Notes under the pieces: model-generated
Databases searched by the model: none
Told to the model about the DNA's origin: nothing
What the model saw: the letters and a program-made list of their open reading frames with translations, nothing else
Assembly (NCBI GenBank): GCA_002803225.1
Contig: NXFV01001736.1
Span: forward strand, 62,001-126,000
DNA from: Gamarada debralockiae
Lineage: Eukaryota; Ascomycota; Leotiomycetes; Helotiales; Hyphodiscaceae
Direction of reading: 5' to 3'
Length of the DNA stretch: 64,000 nt
Program-made: the position numbers and the translations under genes
Shown: piece after piece, positions 47,380-59,567 of the stretch
How the letters are laid out: each line of letters opens with the position of its first letter
Position numbering within the stretch: the first letter of the stretch is position 1

Positions 47380-48150
47380 TCACTCAGGGACGGAGGCACT
47401 CTTCGAAGCTTTGACTGCAAGAAAGTATTGTCAGCACACGCCCCATGCTCCTTTGGAAGGCAGTACATACGCTCGCGCTCCATCTTCTTGAGCTCCTTCT
47501 TTCCTACCTTCTTCATTTCTTTCTTGGCCAGATCAGTCAGTAAGGCACCAACCATGTCAGTCATAAGCTCCGCCGGCGTCGGCATGCGGCCCAAAGTCTG
47601 CTGAAGCTCAAGACCACTCTCAGCCATTTCTTCTAAGCTGTATTCTCCTTTCCTAGTTCGTCGACGAGTTGGTTTCTCTCCAAGCCATGATTTGACGATG
47701 GTCTTGAAGGCCTCCTGATCGATGTCCTTGTCCCAATCGTCGCCCGTCTCTCCTCCCTTGGCGGGCTTCTCCTTGGGCAAGTCAACTGTGAGACCGGATA
47801 ATTAGCGAGTGCAATCGATGAGGGGGTCTTTGGAGATAAGAGAATATGCATCCAGGATGAAGGTTCAATTGTGGAGAGGATTTGAGCGATTATGCTCTGG
47901 GAGATGGTCAACGACGCGGCTTACCCTTTGAAATTCCATTCTCCGTAGGAAGAGATTTGACTTTTCCGAAAGCTGTCATCAAGTCTGCGCCATCCTCGGT
48001 AAACTTCATTTGATACTTCTGTTTAAAGACGTCGTCTTTATTGCCAGGAAGAATTGGTGTCCGAACGATGCTCCAATCTTCACCTACGGTGATGCGGTCA
48101 TTCACACCATCATCGACGTGCTGTAAACCCCATTCTGGATCGTTTTCCAT
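47380..48150 (-). CDS. Unrecognised charged protein, three exons
   Basis: Exons 48150-47925, 47785-47471 and 47414-47380 give about 191 residues. The last intron (56 nt) has donor GTATGT, branch TGCTGAC and acceptor TTGCAG; without it the frame would run to 47301. The protein starts MENDPEWGLQHVDD and has DWDKDIDQEAFKTIVKSWLG. It ends in a basic helical stretch (LAKKEMKKVGKKELKKMERE). No domain is recognised. A further upstream exon is possible: 48319-48241 (MFYSGVFVERVFCVF, then RADEDEVEFSS) would join in phase to codon -1 across an 88-nt intron, giving a start at 48319. The next minus-strand gene lies only about 300 nt upstream, and the two might even be one transcript. Confidence 0.6.
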
Positions 48151-48445
48151 TGCTTAGTCTAAATCAGCGATTGAACTTAGATATCCAAAATGCCCATGTT
48201 GAATCATTGAAAGTTATCCAGCGATTGCAAAAGAACTTACTACTAGAAAACTCTACCTCATCTTCATCTGCTCTGAAAACGCAGAAAACCCGTTCGACGA
48301 AGACACCGGAATAGAACATGGAGTGGCAGCGGGATAAACGGACTCTATGTATGCTGTTAACAATCGTTCAAATAGATTCAGCCAATAAAAAGGATGAGCC
48401 CGCCAAATCAAGATTTGATCACCGATTCCCTTTCAGCGATTCAAC

Positions 48446-49404
48446 TTACCGGCCTCCGAAACGTTTCTCCAGATATTCCACCCATTCCACCGCATGACGG
48501 AAGACATCTTTCTCGGCACCTGTCGTAAGGGATGATCCGATCAACATCTTGAAGACCTTGGTAATGGGCATGACGTCTTTGATTCGATCTTTGAAGGCAC
48601 CCTTCTTAAACTCCTTAGCCTGTCTCCATAGTTCTCTGACGATCCAATCCATAATCAACGGATAATTATCAACTTCATCGCGGCGTGGCTTCATGAAGTT
48701 CGCTACAGCGAGAATCATTGAGGGGTGTACAGGCTTTACAAATCCGGTAGATGCCTTTTCCTTCTTGGGCTTGGACTTCGATCGCTCACTGCCTGTGGTA
48801 GATTTGTTCTTCATGGCTTGAAGCTCTGCCAACGGTAGGCGTGGATGCAGACCAGGCCAGGTGACAAGAATTGGGCGATCATTGCCTCCTTCAATACTGA
48901 AAGTCTCTCCTGGTATGCCGCCTTTCTCGCAAGTCTGCTTGCCATCCTGATTGACCTTGAGGGTGTACGCTACACTGCCATCATCATTCAGCTTCTGGCA
49001 GGATAGAGAGTCGAAGTCCAGGTTGTGCTTCTTGACACCGTGCATGACACCAGCAACTGTAAAACCCTCAAAGTCAGTGAACGGTTACTTCTAGGGAAGA
49101 AATTATTCCATGAATACGTGCCATCCCTCAGAAAAGTAAACATGCGACGGCGTACTTCCTCAATGGTGAGGCAAGTATGAGACGCATCGACGAGGCCTCG
49201 GCCGATCTTGAACGCCTTCTTTTCCTCTTCACAAGTTCGATCCGACGCGATTAGGATGTCAAAGACCTTGACGTATGGTGTGGTTTCATCGATTTGGTGG
49301 CGGAAGGCTCCACCTTTGTATGTCTTCATGTGTTCAACAGTCAGTTGGTGAGTCTGTTCGTAGAATTGAGCGAACATCTCCGTTGCGCTACGCGGAGTCG
49401 ACAT
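48446..49404 (-). CDS. Unrecognised protein with a probable GC-AG intron
   Basis: Exons 49404-49122 and 49056-48446 give about 297 residues. The start is MSTPRSATEMFAQFYEQTHQ. No GT donor gives the right phase. A GC donor (GCACGT at 49121-49116) with acceptor TTTACAG, after a CTGAC branch, joins ...MFTFLRD to VAGVMHGVKKHNLDF in frame. The C-terminal half has a Lys-rich linker (SERSKSKPKKEKAS) and DNYPLIMDWIVRELWRQAKE. Two segments look internally related: GGAFRHQIDETTPYVKVFDILI in exon 1 and GAFKDRIKDVMPITKVFKMLI near the C-terminus, suggesting a duplicated helical domain. No known family is recognised. The stop codon overlaps a GTAAGT, so a further 3' exon is possible. Confidence 0.65.
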
Positions 49405-50369
49405 CTTGAGCGAGATCGACGCGTCTCTGGAGTTGTGTTGAGGCTTGCGTGTTGAGGAATTATTCAGAAAGGTTGGAAGATTTCATGTGTCGCGGAAGGA
49501 GAATCTGGAGAAGAGAAAGACGTAGCTAAGGGGCCGAAGAGGGAAGTCACGCTACCGGTAGTCGAGGATGCGTGCCTTCTTAATTTGTCCGAACGTATTG
49601 GAAGATTCGTCTTTTAATTTCTGCAACAGAACTTCCTTCATGTTGCATAGCTGGAATAATTCACATCTGCCAATTTGAAGGAGTGTTCATACACTCGACC
49701 GGTGGGGTGAAGGCTCATAATCGCAGACTTCAACTGAGCGATTCATCTCTAGTCTCTTAACCTGTTGCAGCAACTGGAGTTGAGTGAAGGATTGAATTTG
49801 ACAAAGGAGATACAGATAGAGACTGCCAACTATAGACAGCTCGACCATTCTATTGAGTTGTGTGATTGACGTCTTGTCTATCGATTCAATGCATCCCCCT
49901 TCCTTTTGGCGCCGAATTGAGCGACTGAGGGAGGCAGTGCCTTGATATCCAGACCGTAGAACCTTGCTGTAGAATTTCCACAACTTGTTATCCGAAACCT
50001 CTTTGAATGCAGGAGATCTCATCTGAGCTGAGATTGCATTGAAAGCCGTAGATCCATGCCCCAACCGGTATTTAAAAGACCATTGGCGTTGATTCCTTTT
50101 GCAGATGTGTCGCCATTACTTGGCCCGGTGCTGAATCACATTGACTTTGGCATATGTTACTAACAAGCAGCCAAACACAATGAAAGAAATTATTGACAAT
50201 CAGCACTTTCTATGCTAGCCGTTCCGAGGTTGGCAACGACGAACGACTTGCGCCAGTGTTCACTCACTCCATGTCCCAACGCCTGCAGTGCAACCATCCA
50301 TCCTCCCTAGAAATTTCATCAAGAAGAGCAAATAATCCACAGCCAATCGCTTGTCCAAACGCCCAGCCA
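49405..50369. other. Intergenic, about 1 kb; no gene called
   Basis: The left part is promoter of the gene starting at 49404 and the right end is 3' flank of the CK2 beta gene. A 125-codon minus frame at 49687-50064 shows no recognisable pattern. Confidence 0.4.
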
Positions 50370-51813
50370 TCATATCTGGTTGTTCAATTCGCCACCTTCC
50401 ATCTCTCCATTCTCCATCGCCTCAAGGTCCGGGTCCTCTTCTTCTTCCTCTTCCTCCGAATCCTCTGCGTCCACATCCGCCTCGTCGTCCTTGAATCCGC
50501 TCTCAATCTCAAGCTTCCGAAGGCGTCTGCGCATCTCGTCTCGCTCTGTGTGCTGCCATCTGATCAACGTCGCCGGGGCATGGACCTTGAATCCGTAGAT
50601 TCGTGGAACGTATCGCTCGTAGCTCTTTGTTGGTATTAAGGCGGGGTAGACTTGGAATATGATATTGTGAAAGGAGGTACCGAAGTAAGCGCCATCGATA
50701 GCGGAATGTCGGGAGGATTTGGGGTTGTATATGTCTTCACATCGAGCGCAGTAGAGCTTCACTGCCTTGACGTTGGGGTTGTCTGATTGGCCCATAGGCA
50801 GCAGAGGGTGGGATTTGCACATCACTCGGGGGCATTTGCCAAAGTCTGCCTTCTTGTACTTCTCAAGCTGCCATATCGTGTTAGCCTAATCCTTAATCGA
50901 GTCGGGACGACCACATACCATCTTTGCCAACCCACGCGTTGTGACAATGTATCTAGCATGTACGAGTCCGTAAAGATGTCTGGCAGACTTCTCGATCGTC
51001 TCCCGCATCTCATCATCGCAATCGAGGTCGAACACATCTGTGACTAAGTCCAGTGCATATTGGTAATATTGTACCTCTGTGTTGAGGCCTGTGAGGTTGA
51101 ATCGGTCGGTAAGGTAGTCTTCGTCAATTTCGCAGAAGTATTCGTTACCACGGGAGGAGATGAACTAGAACGAAAACTATCAGCAAATGTACATAGAAGT
51201 CTTGGGAGACAGGCTCAGAACAAGTCCTTTCCAGCGTCGCTTGAGGGCGAAGAGCCACATCTTCTCAGCTTCATCGGACTCTTCTAAAACTTGATAGGTG
51301 TCTCCCAGCTCTGCAATGCCGCAAATAGAATCGCTGATCGAATAGCTTTGGTCCGAGCAGATTCCGCTGCCCATCTTGACTGCCTCAGGACATGAGCGCT
51401 TTTGTCGAACTTCGATATCGCTCAGTTGGATGGATGGTCTCTTGGGCGGTCTGGGAGGAGCCACCAAGGGGGGCCGTCGCTCAACCCTGGCCTTGGTTTC
51501 ACGAAGCTTCATTATCGCGGATGATTCGCGATTATGATGTCGTTGTGGTTGTTGCTACGCAGAGCAAAGCTGAACCCAGAGATGGCAGTTGCAACCGGCG
51601 CGGGGTTTGTGGATATCGTTATCGTTTCGGAAGGCGCAAGTGAATATATTTCACTGATTTCGGCATTGTTCCTTCCTTGTCTGGATCGTGGTCGTGCTTT
51701 CCTCCCAAATCATTGTGACGAGGCGCGCAAAGCATATGAAAATGTTTAAAACTCACCCAATCTCTCCAGTAACTTGTGTAGTCACTATCTGTCTCGCTAT
51801 TAAAGTCGTCCAT
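50370..51813 (-). CDS. ckb1: Casein kinase 2 regulatory (beta) subunit
   Basis: Exons 51813-51757, 51164-50919 and 50867-50370 give about 266 residues. The first exon encodes MDDFNSETDSDYTSYWRDW, and the second continues FISSRGNEYFCEIDEDYL, the conserved CK2 beta start. The acidic loop (DVFDLDCDDEMRE) and the zinc-binding motif CPRVMC...YCARC are intact; the dimer interface depends on the latter. IFQVYPALIP and YVPRIYGFKVH are family-typical. The C-terminus is a long Glu/Asp run. The holoenzyme phosphorylates acidic-directed Ser/Thr in nucleus and cytoplasm. The first intron is 592 nt, far longer than any other here, and carries an open frame. I cannot decide between CKB1- and CKB2-type naming from sequence alone. 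Confidence 0.95.
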
Positions 51814-52280
51814 GATTCGAGTCGCCCTTTAGCATGTGCTCATAGGGCACTTGCCAAGGTGTAGGCAACTTCGAACTATCGATGTCGAAGATAGGGTCTC
51901 GAGGATGGTGGTGTTGTAATCTTGGATGCGGCTCTGTCTCAAGCGAGTGGAACGGATTTGGATGAGGGGCAATTCGCGCGCGGGACAAGGCAGCGCAATT
52001 TTGGCGATAAAGTAATTTCACGCCCCTTTTTGGAAAGCATGGGTTGGTGGGATCAAGGATGAGTTATGGAGGCGATTTAGATATCGGATTCCCCAGTTTA
52101 AATGTGAGTTCAACAGGAATTGCATCAAATTTGAAAAGGAGTTTGTCACAAAGGTTGGCAGCATTCGCACAAAGGAGAGTTACACGATGAGATCGGCATT
52201 TTATTCAAATTCTAGTTCTTAAACTCGAGTAGCGAGTCAAGAGTCACCTTAACGCCTCCCATGCCGCAAAATCCAAACGT
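51814..52280. other. Intergenic; promoter of the CK2 beta gene
   Basis: 467 nt between the CK2 beta start and the RIC1 stop. Nothing specific seen. Confidence 0.4.
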
Positions 52281-55200
52281 CTACGATCCAGCCACATCGC
52301 TATGCGGCGAGAAATAATCTTGAGGACTGCTGTCCCTCGTGTGCGGACTCCGACTACCGCTGCTTGACCGATCATCACGGTCGCTATCACTTTTCCCGTT
52401 CATGCTGTGAGAAGAGCTTCTAATTGGTCTTGGAATCTTGAGTCTCGATCCTTCAAACATGAAACTGCTGCTCTCACGTTCATTGGGACTTCTCAAGTTC
52501 ACCATTTCTAGTGCCTCTCTAAGAGTAGCTCCGCTTTCATCAAGAGCTGTTAGGAATCTTGCGAGCTCTTTGCACAATTCCCAATCCTCTTCATCTTTTG
52601 CTCTCGAAAGCAAGCGGACCAATTGTTCCGAGCTCGAGCTCAACTCCTCGAAAGTGTGGAGGATGAGCAAATATCCGCCAGCAGTTTTCAAAGAGCCCCT
52701 TTGTAAAGACTCTTCGAAAAGCTCTTGCGGCGGTGGTAGATATGCGAAAAGAGTTCGCCATGATCGGACTTCCGTTTTTCGGGTACATTGCACTACTATG
52801 TCAAGATATTGTGTGAATGAGGATAGGAACGACAGGACACCCGGTAAAAGCGCTGTCTCTGGCGGTGGTGCCGTATCGACTTCTTCATCGAGAACATTGT
52901 GCAAGAGAATTTCGAGAGAGTGAGCGAAGTATTCGAGGCTTTGATATTGCTGAGCGAGATGCAATGCAGCAGATGAATCATATCGAGAGAGGTAGAATCG
53001 AAGAACTTGAGGTATAAAGAGGTGGGTCTGTAATTCGGTTAGTGCGGTTTCTGGAGTAAATGTTTCGAAACATACCCTTATCGTAAATCTGAAGAAAGCA
53101 AAATTTACGTCGCGTCGTTGAACAATGTCAGGTTCGAGGCCCAAAAGGATGCCCTTTCCGAGCAAGACGGAGAGAGGATAAAAGTCTACAGGAATTGAGA
53201 CCATGGGAGATAGTTCTCGAGCAAGCTCTGACGGAGCGGATCGAAGCACATCCTGGATATCGGGCCAGACCTTCATGTCGTCGCCTTCGAAGGTCCATAG
53301 AGAGTCACGAAGTCCATTTCCTTCATCTTGCGTCTGGTTCTCGCTAGTCGAACCATTCAATAATGTCCCCGGTTCTCGGGGTGGGCTGGCGAATGGCTGA
53401 TCTCTCATCAAAGCATAATACTCAACATTTTGCGCGATGACACGCATATCGTATTTGAGTTTCTGCTCCTCATTGAGCGATGGTTGTAGGAGAACCAGTT
53501 TCCCATCAACGAGAAACAAAACGGTCGCGAGAGTAACATCTTGAGATGGATCTCCCTCAAGTAGTTGGTCGTCAGGCAAGATCCAGCTGAGGCCTCTAAC
53601 TCTGGCAGGCGATCTGACTATTCCATGAAAGGCAATCTGTCCCACTTGCACGAGTTTGATGGTACCAGATACGGCGGTGAAAATGTAGTGATACAATAGG
53701 TTGTCGTAGGTATACACCAGTAGGGAGTCTTCCCCTGAGGGTGCAATGAGGACCACCGGCGCGGGTAAAGCTTGGACGTGAAGCATCAGAGAGCTGTCGA
53801 GTGCCGATTCTCGAGAGAAGAGTCGCAACTCAAAAGAATCGCCGGCTTCAACGGCAGCAACTAGGATATGTTGATGCCAACACATTCCTCCCCTGACTTG
53901 AAATTCGTTCTCCATATTTTCATTGACAAAAGTCTTCCACCTACCACTATTGATGCTATAATGTGCCAATCCACGACGTCCTGCAACTGCGACATATCTT
54001 CCGTCTGCGGATAAGACTGAACATCGCATAGGCCACTGGTCGACCAGATAGCTTGAGGGGATCTGTGCATTGTGCCACAGAGATGATTCGACCGAGATGG
54101 TGGTTAGATCAGGTAAGTCGTAACCTCGATATACCATCAAGCTTGACGTAGTTTGAAGTAATGTACGGGATATGTTCGCAGATGCGTAACAGCCAGTAAT
54201 TGCGCTCCTGGCCATCTCTACTGTCCATATGCGATCGTCTTCTCTGCCAATAATCAAAATCTCGGATCCGCCTCCCAGCCATGTGGCTTCCTTGACACCA
54301 TCGAGCCAGCCTTCATCATGTTCCTCGGATATTCTTCTGTCAACTCCGAAGCTGGTCGCTCCAGGCTTGCCAAAAACACTCCACGTTGCCCAGCCATTTT
54401 CATATCCAGCAAAGAGACAGTACCCATCCGGAGAATAAGTCAAGCACGTCAAGTTGCCCGAGGATTGTTTTGAGACAGACAATTTATGGACGTGCGATGC
54501 TGGTATGTTCCCGACATAATCTCTGGCTGTGTAGACTTGGATTGAACCATCTGCACACCCTATGGCGATTAGAGAAAACCTAGCATTGATCGTCGCCTTG
54601 ATAGCATTTAAATCAGCGGCGTTGGGTGTATGGAAACAGTAACCCCGGAAGAGTCTCTGAATCGCATTGGCCTCTTTCTGTGAAGGAAGGCGTTGCACAG
54701 CATATGCTCTCCCATCACTTGTGATCCACGTAGATAAGTTCATGGGCCTATCATGAATCATCTCCGTCACGTTCGTCTTCTTAGGCAACCACTCCATACG
54801 GCTGAAAAGCTCGGTGCTGGTCTGATTTCCAGTACTGTCAGGGTTCCATCTGATGCATTGCACCGCTGCAGGTTTTTGGGTCGCCACAACCAGCTCTTCG
54901 TCAAGTGCTAATGCTCTTCCAATACCGGCATCCACTTTGATCACCATCCGAAATCGTACGCTGACTTCTCGCACTCCACCACCTTCTCCAGGCCCCCAAA
55001 GAATTCTATCTCCCCCTTGATTCCTTGCTCCACTGAAATTGCTAGATCTGCGTGTTTGTCCGCTTGTATGATTCGCAAAATGTGGTCTATAGACGCGTGC
55101 GTTTGGATCGGTCGCCAAGGTGTATGTAATGAGGTAGCCATGAGTTGTCTGAACGACGAAGATCCCAGAGTCGGGTCGTAGGAGTAAGGATACATTTGGA

Positions 55201-55715
55201 CCGTAGGTACCCAAGGATTTCTGGGATCGCACAACCACAACCAGAATGGCAGTTGGCTGCACAGAGTATTAGTGATGTTGACGCCACCTTCCTGGGGTCC
55301 GTACCTTTGTTTGCCAAACTGTCAGTGAAGTCGACGTTATGACTGCGAAGAGATGCCCAGTCCTAGATATCCTCAGCGCCAGCAAAGGCTCCTTGTCTGC
55401 TTGTGCTGATCCAAATGCCGGCCCTGATCCATCCTGCCCAATAAATCTCGCAGATAAACGTCGTTCATTGTCATGTTCGACTGGCTTTATGCCCGGGGTC
55501 ATAGGAGTTATAGGAGTCGTAGCTCCAGAAAGCCGTCGTTCGCCATCCTCATCTCGTCCTCCTTCTGAATCAATGCTTGGGGCATTCAGCAACGATCCAC
55601 TACCCTCTGTTGTTTCGCGCGACTCGGCATCGTCATCGGACTCGAGAACACGGTCTCTGGATGCTTTGCTGCTGGTCGCTGCATATATCCGGGGAGCTCC
55701 AATGGGCCAGTACAT
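52281..55715 (-). CDS. ric1: Ric1, subunit of the Ric1-Rgp1 guanine nucleotide exchange factor
   Basis: Exons 55715-55305, 55256-53076 and 53027-52281 give about 1112 residues. The second intron (48 nt; GTATGT, CACTAAC, TTACAG) is in phase and leaves the frame open, so a raw frame keeps 16 false residues. The protein starts MYWPIGAPRIYA, has a WD40-like N-terminal half (LALRISRTGHLFAVITSTSL, SVQVYT-type stretches such as GSIQVYTARDYVG), and the RIC1 domain after about residue 860 (LFIPQVLRFYLSRY, ALHLAQQYQSLEYFAHSLEI, LLHNVLDEE). The C-terminus is Ser-rich. With Rgp1 it activates the Ypt6/Rab6 GTPase at the Golgi for endosome-to-Golgi transport. It is divergent from the Tex1 gene at 559 nt. 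Confidence 0.95.
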
Positions 55716-56274
55716 GGCTATGCAATACCGCCGGATACCTCATTCGTGGAGTCGCATGCCAGCGATGTGGCACCAGAATACGGCATGAGCAACTGAAGCT
55801 CCTATTGTTGTCAATTCATACTGAAGATGTGACTAGCGCGGTTTAGATTCAGGTACGGGTTAAGAAAGCCCACAGAAATGCAGCTCTGATTGGGCAGAGT
55901 TGCCGAGAACGTTGGAACAAGGGTACCTCCATCAAAAGCTTTGTGGATGATGGGTATCAACCTTCTGTCACACTTTTTACTTCCATTCCTCCACAACTTT
56001 ACAAGAAGATCAATATTTTTAGCCTGTATTGATCTCCCTTCTCAATCTACAGCCATTGCCAATTTTGGAGTCATTGTGTCATATTCGCTGCAGATTTCTC
56101 GAAGAGGACTTTCCTACTTTGGATAGAAAGCTGGAAACTCTCGCCGCCTCGCGGGACTAGTAGACACAAAATACAACAGCGACCAAGAAGATACCGAAAA
56201 TTCCTGACTAGAGAGGTATTGGATCCCGGAGATTACACATTTAAGGGGAGGGTGAATCGAAGCCAGCACAGGAG
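55716..56274. promoter_or_regulatory. Divergent promoter region of ric1 and tex1
   Basis: 559 nt separate the two divergent starts. No TATA box or other factor site could be assigned. Confidence 0.5.
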
Positions 56275-57747
56275 ATGGCGCCGCTACCGCGACAACGTCA
56301 GCACGTCTCGAAAGACAGATTCTCTACACATTTCAGCTCTTTGAGAACCCAAGCATACCATGATCCAGGATCCTCTCGAGGAGTGGGTTTCCAGAGGTTC
56401 GTCTAACAAGCTCTTTCTTATTTTGATATATCTCTCTCAGGTTTCTATTTTAGGAGGCGAGATGGCAACTAGCACGAGTGTTCTGAGTTTCTTCACAATT
56501 TTTGTTCGACAATAAATTCACTCATAACGGAGAAAAGACAATTCCGTCGCCGATGGATGTCCTTTTTTGACCTTGTGTTTATGGAAGTGAATTTTCCAAA
56601 GTCAGTTCGTCCATCAACGGAGACCTCAAAGACGAATTGTCACGCACAACAAAAGCTCGGCTATACTTGCAAGTTGTACTATGTCCCAGTCATCAGCTGA
56701 CCTTCGAATTTATAGCCTGCGGTCGATTTCCTGGAATCCTTTGGGCACTTTGATTGCCGCGGGTTCAGCAGATAGAACATTGAGAGTGTAAGATCCCGTG
56801 TCCATCACAAATGTTATCTGCTAATGTTGCTACTCACAGTTGGAATCCAGATAGGCCAAATGTGAAGTATTCGACAGAACTCAAAGGCCATGCCGCAGCA
56901 ATCGAGAAGGTGGCATTCAACCCCATCAAAGACGCAGAGCTTGCTAGTGTTAGTAGTGACGGGGTTGTCAAGTTCTGGGATGTACGAACAAAGGCCGTCA
57001 TCAATGAGGTGAAAGGTCTTGGAGATGCCTTCACCTTGGCCTGGTGTCCAGATGGTGAAAGTCTCGTCGTTGGGAATAAGGCACGTTACTCTCACATTAG
57101 CTCATTTTCGATGGAGAGCAAGTGACTTTCAGAAATTAGAGATACGGACATATTAGTGAACTGACAGCACGAAGGCCGATAACCTCTTCGTATTATCTCC
57201 CACCCAATCGACGCCAATCGCCTCTCATCAACAAGCGGTCCAAACGAACCAGATGGCATTCTGTTGGAGCGGAAAGAAGATATTTCTGACCACTGGAGAA
57301 GGACGAATTAAAATCCTATCCTATCCGGACTTCAAGCCGATTCTTCACACCAGCTACGACCCCTCCACCCCATTCACCTTGAACGGCCACACTTCCTCTT
57401 GCTTGTCAATTGAGATGCAACCTACAGCGCGATTCCTCGCGACGGGCGGATCAGATTCAATAATAGCCCTCTGGGACACAACCGACTGGATATGCCAGCG
57501 CACTTTGATCGACATGACGGGCCCAGTCAGGAGTATCAGCTTTAGTTTTGATGGAAGTTTCATTGTTGGAGGTAGCGACGAAGGATCTGGACTGGAGATC
57601 GCACATACGGAGACTGGAGAATATGTACATACCGTGAAGACGGCAGGGCCATGTCCGATTGTTGCATGGCATCCGAGCAGGTATTGTCTCGCATATTCCG
57701 ATGTTGGTAGTCTGAAGATTGTGGGAGTTGATCCAGAAAGGAGGTGA
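56275..57747 (+). CDS. tex1: THO complex subunit Tex1/THOC3, WD40 protein
   Basis: Exons 56275-56396, 56716-56787, 56840-57080 and 57175-57747 give about 335 residues. The start MAPLPRQRQHVSKDRFSTHF is followed by WD40 repeats: SISWNPLGTLIAAGSADRTL, WNPDRPNVKYSTELKGH, VAFNPIKDAELASVSSDG, KFWDVRTK, MQPTARFLATGGSDSIIALW and SFSFDGSFIVGGSDEGSGLE. The run of repeats and length fit THOC3. It acts in the TREX complex, coupling transcription to mRNA export in the nucleus. The first intron is 319 nt. The third intron (57081-57174) has a GC donor (AAG|GCACGT) and restores VVGNK-ADNLFVLSP; no GT donor gives a usable phase. Confidence 0.9.
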
Positions 57748-59567
57748 GGAACAAAAGCCAACAAATCAATATTCGATTTCTAGGAATCTCCACGAAATAC
57801 CCAATTTACTGGGCATGTGACTCTCAGAGCCATCTACGTTTACAAACCATTTTTATTTCCCTCATGAGAAATACTCACTGGACTCGTGGCAAGTTGAGAG
57901 TTCAAACGTTGCATCATCTGGCAGCTATGATACCATTTGCCGTTTCGTCGTATCGCATTACTTGGAAGTGAGACACTAATTGTTCAACCTATCCCAGCGA
58001 CAGAGAAAAGACATTTTGTATAGATACAAGCTACCCTTGACAGCCAGGAGTTCGATTGCTCAAGTAGATTGAAGGATCAAGGCTCTAGCGGGCTAAGGTA
58101 AGCTCTGCCAGAATTCCTCTTCATTGGACTTCAATGAGCGATTGATATCTTTTATCGCAATTAATGCGGCAATGATAAATCCCAGTGGAAGGAAGATACG
58201 CGACTCTCCACACCACCCACACAGGTCTTTCTAGCTTCAGCTGTTGCAACTCTTGATGCGCGGTCATTCTCCCATCTTATTAGCACCCCACTAAAACGAA
58301 CCCTAAAAAACGATTGGAAAATGCGGATCACTGATCCTCGTTCCAGATGTATCTCTTTCTCTTTAATTACTAAATTGGTACTTTCGATAGCTTAAGATCC
58401 TTCGGTTATTTTAAGATAAGACTTAGAAGAATCGGTGTGACAAAGATTGTGTCCCAATCATAACCGAGACGGCGGATGTACCTTTCGAAGGAGGGTGTCC
58501 AACTTTGAGCATCAGAGGTAGGTATCTATCATAGCCTTTGACACGAACTCACGTGGATTCGATCCACGAATTCCACGAAAGGACACGTTGTTCTTGTCAC
58601 TGAAAAAGAAAGCATGTCTTTGACCTCGGCACCTCAAGGCAAACTCATGGCGTCGTGGAATGAACGTCATCCCACCAAGCCATCAAGCCCATTCGTCTTC
58701 GAGAAGGGTTCTTTGGGTTTTCTTTTGTGCAATCGAAAACGGGCGGGCAGGGTCGGACAGATATTAAGCCGACTCGATACGGCCGGAATTCGGCGGGGTA
58801 GAATTAGAGAACCTGACCGCTCCCCTTGATTTGGCAAATATCCCTCCACAAGGCTGAGGTGGTCGCTTCGGGCAAGCAATCAAAGAAGCACGGGCAAGGA
58901 TGCTCGCAAAGGAGGGCCCTAGCTTACGGAATCAAAAGCTGGTGCCTTGAGGGGTCTTGGCTTTTGTGGGATGGAACGATCATCCGTCTGAATCATTTTT
59001 TGGAGGTGCATGGGATTTGAGATGCATCAAATCAATTCATTCGAACACTGCCACACATACCACTTGGTTGCGGGAATCGAACCTTTTTGATCCTGCTATC
59101 GCGTCCTTTTCCTCGCGATCTCATATCTGAGGCTGCTTCTTCTCCTGATCAAACTTCTTAAGAAACAATAAACGTCTTGCCACGTTGAGTTTGAGTTGAG
59201 GCGGAATAGAACCTCAATTAGCGAGCCCCGACGATAAACGCTCGACCTTGGCAGGGCGCCAACACAGCTCTTTGGGAGTCTCTGTGTTCGAGAGAGATTG
59301 TGTTGAAGGATTGGTTTGTAACTGGAAAAGCAGTGGCGAATTATCAGATCCCACCAACCGCCGAATGCGAACTAGAATTGTACGGCTTTCTTTAAGGCGA
59401 AGCTTGTGAGCGGCACAGCAATTGTACGAGATATCAAACATTCTCGACGAGGAGCTGGGCTCTACATGGGAATTCGCGCAACGAAGGACAGGGATTAATA
59501 GGGATACAAGAAGGCTGGAAGCAGCGCAACCTTGTCCGGACTGCGACAGAAAACATCAGTCGAGAAT
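57748..59567. other. Intergenic, 1.8 kb; hairpin and a B-box-like remnant
   Basis: No gene seen. At 58553-58569 CGTGGATTCGATCCACG forms a short perfect hairpin. At 59071-59083 the minus strand carries GGTTCGATTCCCG, a perfect B box, but a T-stem and acceptor stem cannot be formed, so it is at most a tRNA fragment. The right end is promoter and leader of the regulator gene. Confidence 0.45.

Noticed and set aside
59071..59083. Perfect Pol III B box on the minus strand (GGTTCGATTCCCG)
   Set aside because: The T-stem would have only two base pairs and no matching 5' acceptor stem or A box lies at tRNA distance, so it is not a tRNA gene.
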